Positions 13,501 to 23,669 of a stretch of 64,000 bases of DNA are shown in pieces. Origin of the DNA: Trametes villosa (Eukaryota; Basidiomycota; Agaricomycetes; Polyporales; Polyporaceae); contig PUDQ02000057.1 in assembly GCA_002964805.2 (NCBI GenBank), positions 868,001 to 932,000 on the forward strand, read 5' to 3'. The notes below the pieces were generated by a model that saw nothing but the letters and a program-made list of their open reading frames with translations, was not told the origin of the DNA and did no database searches. A program made the translations under genes and the position numbers. How positions within the stretch are numbered: the first letter of the stretch is position 1; every line of letters begins with the position of its first letter.

Positions 13501-13775
13501 CAACTATTCGCGCGGGGAACAGACGCCATGTCGCATCGCGCCGCCGGCGTCCGCAGTGCGCAAGCCTGAGCGCCGGCGACTCGGACTGCAATATGGCCTT
13601 GTGGGCGTTACCCGCCAAGTCTGATCGCAATGCCGGTATTTGTGTGCGCAGGCAGTGGTCCTGCTGCGCCGCGTTGCCCTTGCAGTGTATCATTGAGTGC
13701 CGCCGGGCCCGCAAGCCCGTGCCCGGCGCCGGTTCCGGCAATACGGGGAGGGGATCGCGATGCATCCCGAGAAAG
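10577..13775. other. gene-poor region with decayed sequence
   Basis: A 3.2-kb stretch in which no gene could be assembled. Pyrimidine-rich sequence near 10577-10830 is probably the promoter of the 7604-10576 gene. Near 10830-11200 there are modest open frames on both strands with no recognisable domain. A minus-strand piece near 13330-13520 (start MASVPRANSCENW, followed by a plausible GTGAGT donor) could be a gene remnant. The clearest structure is an imperfect local duplication at 12985-13348, listed separately. Confidence 0.5.
12985..13348. repeat. imperfect direct duplication, about 110 bp, offset about 253 bp
   Basis: The block around 13021-13084 (GCGCAGCCTGATTTGACATG onward) recurs at 13274-13338 (GCGCAGCCTAGTTTGACATG onward). 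Both continue with a TATGAGAC-ACAAGGA run and a TTCGAC-TCACCACTCA run, and a weaker match extends to their left around CGAGCAAGCC. The minus strand reads SGDVELRF-LVVSYMSN in both, and in the right copy this falls just after a GTGAGT donor. It may therefore be a duplicated intron/exon edge of a decayed gene. Confidence 0.7.
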
Positions 13776-14405
13776 TCAAAGATTGAAGATGAGGACCAAC
13801 AGACAGATCTCGACCGCGAAGACGACTATGGAGAGCAGCGCCACGATCCAGCCGGCGGTGACGAACGGGCGCCCGAAGATGCGCTTGCCGGTCTGGCCGA
13901 CGGTCTTGATCGCGCTGTCGTATGCGGCGGCGTTGCGGTTGTTGTCGGCGAAGTCGTGGCGGGAGTGTCGTTGCCGGAAGTAGGCGAGGATGAAGAGGAT
14001 ACCGGCGAGCGCTGTGTACAGGATTCCGACTGCGAGATAGCGTCAGTACAACTTGAATGTACAGTAGACACGGGATTGGGCAGCTTTGGCCAGGTCAAAC
14101 TTACTCTTGAAGAAGCGTTTGTCAAAGAGGCGTAAGATCGTCAGAGCATAACCTAGGTTTGATATGGCGCTGCGGCCGTATGCGCCGTCAAACGTCCTCG
14201 ATCGAGCACGCAGTTCAACTAATCCGATATTGAGTGAGCGGCCGGCGTGGGTACTCGTCGTGTTATGTTACTCACCGAGCTCGTTCACATCCTGAGGGTA
14301 GAAGGATTTCGACCGGTGGCCGCTAGCACAGAATGTTAGTCATCCTCCTTCGTTCTGGGTTGAGAAAGCATACCGGTAGAAGCGGTGAGTACCGGTCTCG
14401 CTCAT
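13776..14405 (-). CDS. DUF202-family small membrane protein
   Basis: A four-exon gene of 148 residues that no single open frame reveals. Exons are 14405-14374, 14322-14276, 14218-14105 and 14029-13776; all phases close. The join reads MSETGTHRFYRGHRSKSFYP..DVNELVELRARSRTFDGAY, then SNLGYALTILRLFDKRFFK, IGILYTALAGILFILAYFRQ, an RHSRHDFADNNRNAAAYDSA loop, GKRIFGRPFVTAGWIVALLS and a last hydrophobic helix ending LLVLIFNL. The R-x-R-T-F-x-x-A-Y entry, the N-L-G-Y helix and the C-terminal G-R-P-F-V-T-A-G-W helix match the DUF202 (YidH-like) proteins of basidiomycetes as I know them. The role in fungi is unknown; two to three membrane spans are predicted. Introns are 51, 57 and 75 nt with consensus donors. 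Confidence 0.85.
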
Positions 14406-15187
14406 TGTCGCACGAGAGAAGGCCACAGAGTACTCAAGTCCCCTCCTTCAGCGATAGCCAGGATTTCTGGCTGATGCTTGACCGAAAGCACATAAGCAGG
14501 AGGAGATCAGAAACAGGAACAACTCCGAGCCGAGTGTCTGAGCCAGAGGCACGCGAGAGGCAAATTGGTCATTGCAAAAGCCATCCCCGCCGTAGGCGGG
14601 CCGCTCTGCGGCCCAGGGCGTCCCGGGGACCGCCAGAAAACGTGCCAAAGGTTTGCCGCCTGGTAGTCGCGCACGCTGAGCCCGCTCGTACACTTCCCCC
14701 TGGGGTCACTGGTCTGCCTGGACTGTCTCACTGGATTTACAGTCTTCGACGTCGCTTTCTCGTTCTAATTGCAAGTTCACGCCCGCGCTCGCGGGCTTCG
14801 CAGCGCGTCCACTTGACTGCATTCTTGCTACTGCCTAATCCGGAACCCCAGCTCGGCTACAGCTGGGCTTGTGTGCGTCTGTGTAGTAGTAGTTCAGCCT
14901 TCGCCTCTCCCATCACAAGATTCTCGCGCTCGCAGGCTTCATTTCCCCCGCACACGGGTAATGAAGGTCATTGAACACTTCTCCAGGTTTGCGCATGTAT
15001 TAATTACTATAGAAATGCAGGTAGCATCATTCCCGGCCTCCTGCTGAGATGGCTGGTACTCGCGCCGCCGGTGGTGGGGCGAATCCCGCTCGCGCGCAAG
15101 TCATTAAGGCGCGCCTGCTCTCGAGAGTGATGGGCAGTGTTTCTACATCTCTCTAACATAAACCGCACTCATCTCTCGCGCCCCGCC
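14406..15187. other. divergent promoter region with perfect hairpins
   Basis: About 780 bp between the divergent DUF202 gene and the 15188 gene, so it should hold both promoters. It contains GC-rich hairpins: CCCGCC-GTA-GGCGGG (14586-14600), sharing its last bases with GGGCCGC-TCT-GCGGCCC (14598-14614), and GCCCGCGCTCGCGGGC (14781-14796). No gene was recognised. Confidence 0.6.
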
Positions 15188-15952
15188 ATGGCCGACAACC
15201 AAGACCTGGTCAATCTCGAGACTGCAGCGCTCACCCTTCTCTGCCCGCTCTACGTCGTCATGGCTATACACGACGACCTCGAATTCTGCTTCGCCACTGC
15301 GGACCGCGACCCTCCCGAGTACCGCCGAATCATCTGCTTTCGCTGGTCCCCGCGGGATGGAGGGCTGAACCCGAAGATGCCGATCCTGTTCGAGCTGGTC
15401 GGGCAGATCGCCATCTCAAACTGCTACTTGACGAAGTCCGGCAGTATCCCCCTCACGGATGACGACGAAGACGGCGAGGCGACGTCTGTTTCAAGCGCTG
15501 AGACCGAGACGGAGGAAGCGATCGCCACATGTTGGATCGAGCCGCGTCCCGACATCGTTTCCAGCATCTACTGGCGATCAGTCTACCCGACCGTCAAGGC
15601 TATCATGGCCTCGGTTCCCCTCGACGTTCAAACACGCAAGGTTCTATGGGAGCCGTCGGTGGAGGGCGAGATGGCGAAGGTTCAAGTGTTCTGGCAGCCG
15701 CCTTTGGACGAGGTGAGTAGCACGTCTTCCTCTCCAAACGTGTACTGACCGCGCGACGCGCGTTTGCAGACTATCGAGTCGTCGCTGCCAATGTACGACG
15801 AGGACGGGAACCGCATCGTTCCCGCATCGATCTCGGACGTGCCATTCGGCCGTCCTGTTCGCGTTCTGTTCACGCTGGAGTACTACTATACCCATCGTCG
15901 GCCGGGCTCGGGGATCGCGCTCGCGCCGTTAGCGTACCTCGCACTGTTGTAG
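15188..15952 (+). CDS. unknown two-exon protein, 235 aa
   Basis: Exon 1 (15188-15712) runs from MADNQDLVNLETAALTLLCP to PPLDE, with a GTGAGT donor. Exon 2 (15770-15952) starts TIESSLPMYDEDGNRIVPAS and ends LAPLAYLALL; the 57-nt intron is phase 0. The protein is acidic in the middle (DDDEDGE and ETETEEA stretches). It has mixed hydrophobic blocks (LLCPLYVVMAIHDDLEFCF, MPILFELVGQIAISNC, FGRPVRVLFTLEYYY) but no clear membrane helix or signal peptide. I do not recognise the family. It lies about 300 bp upstream of the transposase-like gene in the same orientation, so it may be a passenger of that element or an independent orphan gene. Confidence 0.75.
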
Positions 15953-16247
15953 GAGGTATCCGGGCTGACTAGTACGAAGCCCACGATGATACGATAGCCT
16001 ACTACTTAGCGTCCGGCTCCGCTCATAGCGAGATCCATCAATTAAATTGTATACGCTCTCGGCGCGCCGAAGGCGAGACACCGGAACTTGTGAAAGATTT
16101 GTGAAAGGTCAAACACCAAGTTAGCGACCGTTTGAGCGAGCCCGCGAGGTACAATATATTAGGGAATGGAGACTTTGCGCGCGGCGCGCGCGGCGCACCC
16201 TACACTGCGTCCTCTCTTCGCTTCACCTACCACGCCTCAACGGTACC

Positions 16248-19200
16248 ATGTCCGTTTTCGAACCCTCCTGCATCCAGGCTCTCTGTGCTGCAGCCGTAGC
16301 TCCGGACAGCAAGAAGCAGCGTACGCTTTTCCTGAAGAATTGGAACAACAGTGTGAGTTTGTTTCGCTTCGACGACAGCGGAGGATTATAGGGGCGTACC
16401 TGCTTCATCCCAGGTCGAGAAGCGATGGGAGACCTGGCAGAGGTCCCGCAAGAATCAGTCACTATACCTCCCACAGCTCGAGTGGGAGGCCCAAGTCTGC
16501 GAATATGTCAGCTTTATTTGGAAGCACACACGTCCCCCGAAGAGCGCACCCGCCGACACGCCACCCATACCGCTCGACTCGAAGATTCCCCTCCTGGGCC
16601 CGCGTTTTCTTCCCCCTAGCTACATGCATCTTCAGCTACGGAGCACGACACCGGAGATCACGCCGGAGACGACGTACCTCAAGGCGTTGAACGTCGTGCA
16701 TCCGTTCTATTACCGCGGCCTTTCTATCTGCCCACGCTGCGACTCCAACGACGTGCGGTGGAATGGATGGTCGGGCACGGGACACCGGGAGGTACACGGA
16801 ATATCCAAGGAGGAGACGGCCATAGGATACCAGCTGCAGTGCAAATCCTGCGAGGAGAAGTACAGTCAGCACTCTGAGCAGAGAGGCGAGGGGATGTTTT
16901 CGTTCCTTACGACTAGTCACCACTTTTGGGAGCGTCGCGAACACTGGGAGATGCCGCGTAAGTAATCTCTTCAATCTCCGGCTCTCCGCGCGCGGCAAGG
17001 CACGCACTGACCTCCGTCTGAGCAGCCGGCGTCCCCCACTTCTTCAAGAGATGCGCAATCTCATCCGACCTCTTCAACTTGATTATCGAGCTCCGACCGT
17101 CCAGCACAGCGGCGGGATTGGCCGAGAATATCAGGCGTACGTCTTCCATCGGGGTCCCTTCACGGTTCGGTTGCGATGGTTCCTAACCCGAGGCGTTTTC
17201 TTCCTCCGCCTACAGAGCTACATCTGTTAGAGTATCACAAGGAGAGGCTAGCATACTTACAGGCCTACCACGCGCGGATGCGGGTGCGAATGAGCCTCAT
17301 CCCTCACAAGGCCGGGCTGAGGAACTTCTCGGCGCCGCTGACCCCGGGCAAGCACCTCGCCGGCTACGATAATTCATCCATCACAGACGACCTTATTACT
17401 GACCTGTTCAACAAATATTGCGAGAAGACGCGCCAGCAAGAATCAGAGGAGAGTTTGCGTGTGAAAGGAGGTGCGTGGATCGAAGCTTAGTTTCGTAGAC
17501 TCTCACGGTTCTTACACTTCCCGTTTCTGGCGTCAATCTAATCCTCTCAGCGGTCGCCATCTCGCTCGATGCTACATTTCGCACTGCTTCCAAGGCCACT
17601 ATCGTCGACAGCAACCACGGCCGCTCCAAGACCTACAAGGGCGGTATCGAGTCCGTCTTGAATGAGAAGAATCTCATCATATCTTGGGTGCGTCTTCGAT
17701 GCGCTCCTCTGGACTCGAATCGTACTAACCCAAGGGTGGCTTTCATTCAGCGGTTCTGTCACACTCAAGGCAACTCCGAGGTTGAAGATATCCTGCAAGG
17801 CTTGAAACGCCGTTTCGACATCCTCGGGTTTGCTCCGCCTGAGATCGCAACGGTCGACAACTGCTGCCATGTCAAGGCCGCAATCAAGAGCATCTTCCCC
17901 AATATCGCGGTATGCCTCGATGTATGGCATTTCATGATGCGGTGAGCTTTAATACCCGCTCGCTCACCTTCCATTCGTTCTAAAGCGATCGCACTCTTTT
18001 AGGTACATGATATGCATTATCGGCGGCATGAAGAACCCGGTGCGCAGCGCCGTCGCGCGCAGTATCGTCGATGCGATCCTCAAAGCGCCAGCGAACAAAG
18101 GTACCCCCGCGGTCTACTGGAGCAAGCAGGAGCAGGAGCGTCGACTGGTGGAGGTGTACGAGAGATGGGTAGCGAAGGGTGGCGTCTGGTCGGCAGCAGC
18201 AGAGAAGGTATGAGTACCTTCGTTACGTCCCGCACTGACACTAACCTCTCTTTCCATCCGTTGCACATACAGACCCATGCAGAACAGTTGTCGCACGTCA
18301 AGAAGGGGTGCCTGGCGCGCCCTCGAGACGATGTGCGCTCTGACGGCAGCCGCATCGAAAGCTCTCACAAGGGCTGGAACGGCCTGCAGCGTTCGTTCGC
18401 GAGCGGGCTCGAGTCGCTCACAGGTCTATGCCACGACTTTGTTCTGCGCCGCAACATCCGCATCGAATACGCCATGGGCGCGGACGCCTCCGCATTCACG
18501 CGTTCGACGCACGGGTCTCATCACGTCCGCCTGGTCAACGCCGCCGCCAACTTCTGGAATTCAATCCTCGACGAGATGCAAGCGAGTGGCGCCGCGCTGC
18601 CTGCGGACATCGTAGCACTCCCGGAGTTGGTCCCGCCGAACAGCGGTGAACGGTTTGGAATGGCAGCTATGGGGCTCGCGACCGCAGCGCATCACGCGCT
18701 AGTCGTTCTCAAGGAGGAGCCCTGCGACACTGACGACTTCGACCTCTCGTCGCAAGACCTCCTCAACCCGCAGCAGATCCTGTCCGACATGGGCGTCGAC
18801 CCAGCGCTCGTCTACCAGCCGCTGCCTCAAGCGGAGCAGGCTGCTCGTTCGTCAACCGCCGCTACGGTGTCCAACACAGCTAGCCTCGCCACGACATCCA
18901 CGCAAGCTCCGTCAGCCCGTCTTCTACTCAACGACACCCCGTCTCAAGCCGTCGACTCCGACGCCGTCGTTGCAGGTTCGACCACCCGTCCGGGAGCAGT
19001 CGGCTCAACTCCAGGACCCAGCCCAGACACGTCTGCTCAGTCGACTCCCTCGCGACTGGCTGCGACACTCGGAACTCCGCAACCCGCCTCCCTGGGGCCT
19101 GCTTCCGAGATCATCGACGTCGACGCTCTCGGTGAAGACACCCCCTCGGTTTCGTCTTCGTCGCGCGGTGAGCAACGCGAGAAGGTAGTCAAACTTGAGA

Positions 19201-20841
19201 CTACTGCGGAGATGCAGGCAGCAGCGATCGAGGTCAGGTCTATTCACATGATCGCAAGGATTCCTGTTGCTGACACTCACTTCAGGGACCCGGACGCAAG
19301 CGGCAGATGTCCGAAGGCCCGGACAGTCGTGTGCTTGAGAGCCCGGCCATCGCTCCCGGCAGTAGCGCCAATCGCTCTGATGCCGCCGTCGCTATGTCCC
19401 CAGGTCACGATGTGCAGCAATCCCCGAAGAAGAAGGTCCGCCTCATGGTCCCGGGGATGCCCAAGCCCCCTGGTGGAAGGCAGAGCTTCGGAGCAGCGCA
19501 GGCGCGGCTAAACACAGTGTCCGCGACGCCGGTAAGTGCTCGACGCCCTTCTCGTGTAGTTACATTGACATTGACGTTCTCGATCAGTCTACCGCCAGCA
19601 GTGCCAAACCAGCAGCCGCCCCACCTGTCCTGCAGCTCGGTGCAGCTTCGTCGAGCGGCGCGTCAACCAGTGCGGCTCCCAATCGTCGCCTGGATCAGTT
19701 CTTCGCAGGCCCCGCGCAGAACAAGCTCACGCCAGCTCACTCAAGCCTGCCCGCGCCGACAATATCTGGCACTACACGGTCCCAGCGCCTCTTCTCCGTC
19801 GCGACCGGGATCGATCCACGGACGCTCTCGTTCCCCCGAAGCGGCGACTCGGACTCGTTCTACTTGTTCATGCGTCTACGGAAGGAGTACCAGTGGGCCT
19901 CCTACCGCATGACGCCGTTCGACTGGGTCTGCGCGGCGTCGCTCTACAACAGCGAGCTGCAGAAGATCAACCGCGAGCGCGGGAAGAGCCTGGTCCCGAA
20001 GACACCCCGCGCGCTCATGGAGAAGCTGGGCGAGATCGAACCGCTGATCTTGGGTCGTATCGCCGCAGACAACTACGCATGTGAGTTCGCGTTCGTTCAA
20101 GCGCTGTCCTAGCCTACCTAACGTTGTTGTTCTCCAGCCCGCGCGAACCCAGAATCAACATTTTGGCGTGAACACTGTCACGCTGTTCCGCTCGGCAACA
20201 AGACTCGAGGCGGAGGCGAGAAGAAGCAGAGCTCCGTATGTAGTCTTTGCTTCGCGTCGGATGGAGGCAGCTGGCTAACTCGTCGCACCGTGTAGCGCAA
20301 GAATCACACGTGCGCGCGATGCAAAACCATCAAGTATCCGGGCCCGAAAGGCTCCGAAATCAACCACAAGCTCCTCCACTGCGCGGACGGTGTCTGGCAG
20401 ACTGCACGCAAGGCTAAGAAGCTCGTTGGAGAACACGTCGCCGATATCCTCGAGGAACCACCAATGTACCCACAGCCCGCCGGCGTCTTCACCGCCGGCA
20501 CCCATTTCCACCCCGCCCGCTTCATCAGTGCGGTTCAGGAGCTCTACGAACGCGTCGTTGTTGCGGACACGCCTTCTGGCGCGACTGCCATGCAAGACCT
20601 CGCGTTTTCCTCCCTCCTTCAAGAGCGTATCGAAGTCATTCCGGCGACGGTGGAGCAGCCATCTATGGTCCTCTTCAAGCTCTACTCGGGCTTGAAGCTG
20701 GGCAACTGCCCCCCTCAAATCCTTGTGGAACACTCCGGAGAGAAGTATCTACGGGTTGATTACCTGTCTGACCCCCCCGCGATGCCGGAAGCTGCAGACG
20801 CGGTCACCCTCGCGGCGTCGTCGTCGTCCGCGCCGGTGTGA
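16248..20841 (+). CDS. DUF6729/DDE transposase-like protein (MULE/KDZ-like element)
   Basis: Twelve exons joining to 1296 residues with no stop or frameshift: 16248-16352, 16414-16957, 17026-17136, 17216-17470, 17551-17687, 17751-17941, 18003-18207, 18273-19232, 19286-19531, 19588-20080, 20138-20235, 20296-20841. The N-terminus holds a DUF6729-type zinc region (HPFYYRGLSICPRC, VRWNGWSGTGHREVHGI, then CKSC). The middle looks like a DDE nuclease fold: VAISLDATFRTASKA (first Asp), ATVDNCCHVKAAIKSIFPNI (second Asp), VCLDVWHFMMRYM, and RIESSHKGWNGLQRSFASGL as the likely region of the third acidic residue. A long Ser/Thr/Ala/Pro-rich linker follows, then a C-terminal module (FYLFMRLRKEYQW) and a small Cys/His motif (CARCKTIKYPG..INHKLLHC). 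Known relatives are abundant DDE transposase-like proteins of Agaricomycetes. No convincing terminal inverted repeats or target-site duplication were found around the gene, so it may be a domesticated or immobile copy. The class assignment (MULE versus KDZ) is uncertain. Confidence 0.85.
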
Positions 20842-21094
20842 GAAGTTGGGTGCACGGTTCACTCGGTGGTATGCGCGCAGGCGGGTTTGTGATTGATAGA
20901 ATAATGCTACAATAATATATCGTACCGTATGGACCTTATACATGTGCGTCGACCGCGCGACGCGCGCGACGGCGAGCTCGCGACGAGTGTAGACCTCGAC
21001 GTCGGTGTCAGTAAGTGGTTAAGCGCCAGAAAGCGAAGCACGTGGTCCCATGATGACCATTGTGGTCCGGCGCTTGACGTGGCGGTGGAGTTAG

Positions 21095-21155
21095 GGTTAC
21101 ATTGGTCGGGGGTTGGTCGATTGGTCTGTTGCACCAACCCAGACCAATATTGGTC
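21095..21155. promoter_or_regulatory. CCAAT/ATTGG cluster with palindrome GACCAATATTGGTC
   Basis: Several ATTGGTC or TTGGTC units lie between 21095 and 21155, ending in the perfect 14-bp palindrome GACCAATATTGGTC (21142-21155). They sit about 180-240 bp upstream of the co-chaperone ATG at 21334. CCAAT boxes are the binding site of the fungal HAP complex; occupancy here is inference. Confidence 0.5.
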
Positions 21156-21197
21156 GACTTTTGCAACCGCGGAGTATTCCACGCGAGAGGCGGCAAT

Positions 21198-21205
21198 TTC
21201 ATGAA
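21198..21205. promoter_or_regulatory. heat-shock-element-like inverted pair TTCATGAA
   Basis: TTC-AT-GAA is the minimal head-to-head pair of a heat-shock element. It lies 129 bp upstream of a J-domain co-chaperone start codon, followed by a CACGTG at 21215-21220. Only two of the three usual units are clear, so the call is tentative. Confidence 0.4.
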
Positions 21206-21333
21206 GTAATAAATCACGTGAATGGGCGCTCAATTGAGTTGTGGCACAGACGCCCAGAGACGAAAGCTTATACTTACGCCGCTTACACGGCTACCACCTC
21301 CTGCTCCTCCGTATACCTTTCTGTACATCGAAA

Positions 21334-23266
21334 ATGGCCAACAAAAAGAGCAAGCAGGCGAAGAAGAAGCAGGCTGACCAGGCTGCCGCCGCTAACGGCG
21401 ACCATAACGGGCCCACGGACGTGTGCGTACCCCGATCTCCGATATCGAGTGGCCTCGCTCAATTTGACCGGCAGGCACGAGAATGTGCAGGAGGGGCAGA
21501 CTGGGCTCAAGGATGAGCCTATAGAGGTCTCCAGCGATACACAGGAAGAAGAGAAGCAGCCTGAAGAGCCGGCCGCGGAGGTGGATCCGGTGGTGCAGGC
21601 GGAGGAGGTGAAGGCCAAGGGCAACGCGGCCTTCAAGGCGGGGAAGTTCCAGGAGGCTATCGAGCAGTACAGCAAAGCGATAGGTACGCTCTATCTTTTC
21701 TCCGGATGCGCACACGACCAACTTTCGTCTACCAGAGCTGCGACCCTCGGAACCAACTTACTGGACAAACCGCGCGGCAGCGTACATGGCGCTGAAGAAG
21801 TTCAAGCCCGCACTACTGGATTGCCAACAAGCCGCAACGCTCCAATCCGCAGATCCATCCCCGAAGACCCTCGTCCGCCTCGCCCGGTGTCAGCTTTCCA
21901 CCGGCTCAACCGCTCCCGCACTCTCCACGCTACGGACCGTCCTCGCGCTCGACGCGAAGAACGACGCGGCGCTGAAGCTGCAACAGAAGGTGCTCGAGCT
22001 CGAGGCGCACCTGCGCAACCTCGAGGGCGCGCGCGACCGGAAAGAGTGGGGCATGGCGCGACTCGCGCTAGATAAGTGCATGCAAGTGATCGAGGGCGAG
22101 GGCGGCGACATCCCCATCCAGTGGCGGGTGTGGAAGGTCGAGCACGAGATCGCACGGAAGAATTGGGACAACGCGAGCATCGCTGCGAAGTGAGTGCGCC
22201 TGAACTGCAGGGCTGGGGATAGCGTTGACCACGCAGCGCGATATAGCGAGGCGCTGCGGTACGAGCCCAACTCCCCGGACGCGATCGCCGTGCGCGGTCT
22301 GCTGCTCTGGTTGACTGTCAAGACGGCGCAAGCGACACAGCACGTGCAGTCTGCGTTGCGGTTAGATCCCGGACATGAGGCTGCGATGCGCCTACGGAAG
22401 CGGATCAAAGACGTCGAGCGGCTAAAGGAGGAAGGTAACAACGCCTTCAAGAGCGGCAGGCTACAAGAGGCGGCAGACAAGTATGGCGAGGCTCTCGAGG
22501 TGGGTATACATTGGCTAGGACAATACTTGCCGTATCTAACCGGCTGCCGCAGCGCATCGGGTCAGACGAGCGGGAAGGTAGCGGAGGGCACATACGCGCC
22601 ATGCTGCTCTCAAATCGCGCGACGACGCTGGTCAAGCTGGACAAATACGAGGAGGCGCTGGCGGACACGGAGGAGTCACTCGAACTGAACTCGATGTCGT
22701 TCAAGGCGCTGCGCACGCGCGCGCGCATACACCTGCACATGGAGAAGTACGACTCCGCAATCGCGGACTTCAAGGCCGCGATCGAGCAGGCGGGGCTCGA
22801 GGGCAGCGACGCGGACGTGCGCGCGCTGCGCGGCGAGCAGCGCAAGGCGGAGGTCGCGCTCAAGCAGAGCAAGAGCAAGGACTACTACAAGATCCTCGGA
22901 GTCGAGCGCTCGTGCACGGAGGTCGAGATCAAGAAGGCGTACCGCCGCGAGAGTCTGAAGCACCACCCGGACAAGGGCGGCGACGAGGAGAAGTTCAAGC
23001 TTGTGTCCGAGGCGCACTCCATCCTGTCCGACCCCGCCAAGCGCCAGCGGTACGACTTGGGCGAGGACGACGAGGACGACCGGTTTGGCGGCGGCATGGG
23101 CGGTGGCGTGGACCTTTCGGACCTGTTTGCGCAGTTCCACGGTGCCGGCTTTGGCGGTGGGCGCGGACCTGGCTTCGGTGGCAGTGGCTTCGGCGGCGGT
23201 GGCTTCGGCGGCGGTGGCTTCGGAGGCGGCTACGGCGGATATTCGCGAGGAGACTACTCGTTCTGA
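21334..23266 (+). CDS. TPR and J-domain co-chaperone, DNAJC7/TPR2 type
   Basis: Five exons (21334-21422, 21475-21683, 21736-22189, 22247-22499, 22553-23266) give 572 residues. After a Lys-rich start ([12 protein letters not shown]) comes a first TPR block ([20 protein letters not shown], then [20 protein letters not shown]), middle TPRs ([34 protein letters not shown]) and a third block ([20 protein letters not shown] to [20 protein letters not shown]). The J domain follows: [20 protein letters not shown] with the catalytic HPD in KHHPDKGG. The protein ends in a Gly/Phe-rich tail (repeats of GFGGG). This order is that of DNAJC7, which binds Hsp70 and Hsp90 through its TPRs, stimulates Hsp70 ATPase through HPD and passes clients between them in the cytosol. 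The exon 3/4 join needs an acceptor at ATATAG (22246), which gives [11 protein letters not shown] in phase. Confidence 0.93.
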
Positions 23267-23669
23267 TCTAGACGTGGGTTGTATTCCCTGGTTCACATCG
23301 CGTTCAGGGGCTCATATGTACTACTCACAGCCCTGCCCGGCTTCGCGCTTTCTCGCCTCCTGCTGTTAGTTCCTGTCGCCGCTTTGTACGTCCCGCCATA
23401 TTGTAGAGCATGTACTCTACGCGCCACGCACGGAACTTAGTGTTCGTCCCCCTTCGCACTGTATATCTACTGCAGCACTCGAATCCAATGCTTCCTCTCT
23501 TGGTTCCAGCGCATCGTCACTCACTGAGCTCGAGTAACACTAAGCATGAGAAGAGGTCGTGTCTATAAGCTAATGGCAAATTATATGAGCAATACGATAC
23601 TTAGGCCCGTGCGAGTTTGTGTGGCCTCCTCTGGGCGCAACCCGAAGTATCCCGTCCATAATCTCGAGC
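23267..23669. other. convergent 3' flanks of the co-chaperone gene and OXA1
   Basis: A gap of about 400 bp between convergent genes. It should hold both 3' UTRs. No other feature was seen. Confidence 0.6.

Larger units (their letters stand above)
20842..21333. other. intergenic: 3' flank of transposase-like gene and co-chaperone promoter
   Basis: An AT-rich poly(A)-like stretch (about 20893-20925, with AATAATGCTACAATAATA) closes the transposase-like gene. The right half carries repeated ATTGG/CCAAT boxes and a heat-shock-element-like inverted pair; see separate entries. Confidence 0.6.

Noticed and set aside
13341..14135. 264-residue plus-strand open frame
   Set aside because: Antisense to the DUF202 last exon at its right end and without recognisable sequence elsewhere.
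18012..19511. 499-residue plus-strand open frame
   Set aside because: It mixes intron sequence with exon 8 of the transposase-like gene and runs past that exon's donor. The spliced model explains the conserved part.
16150..20925. Possible terminal inverted repeats around the transposase-like gene (ACAATATATTA near 16152, ACAATAATATAT near 20910)
   Set aside because: Too short, AT-rich and in a direct rather than inverted relation; they match a poly(A)-site-like composition.
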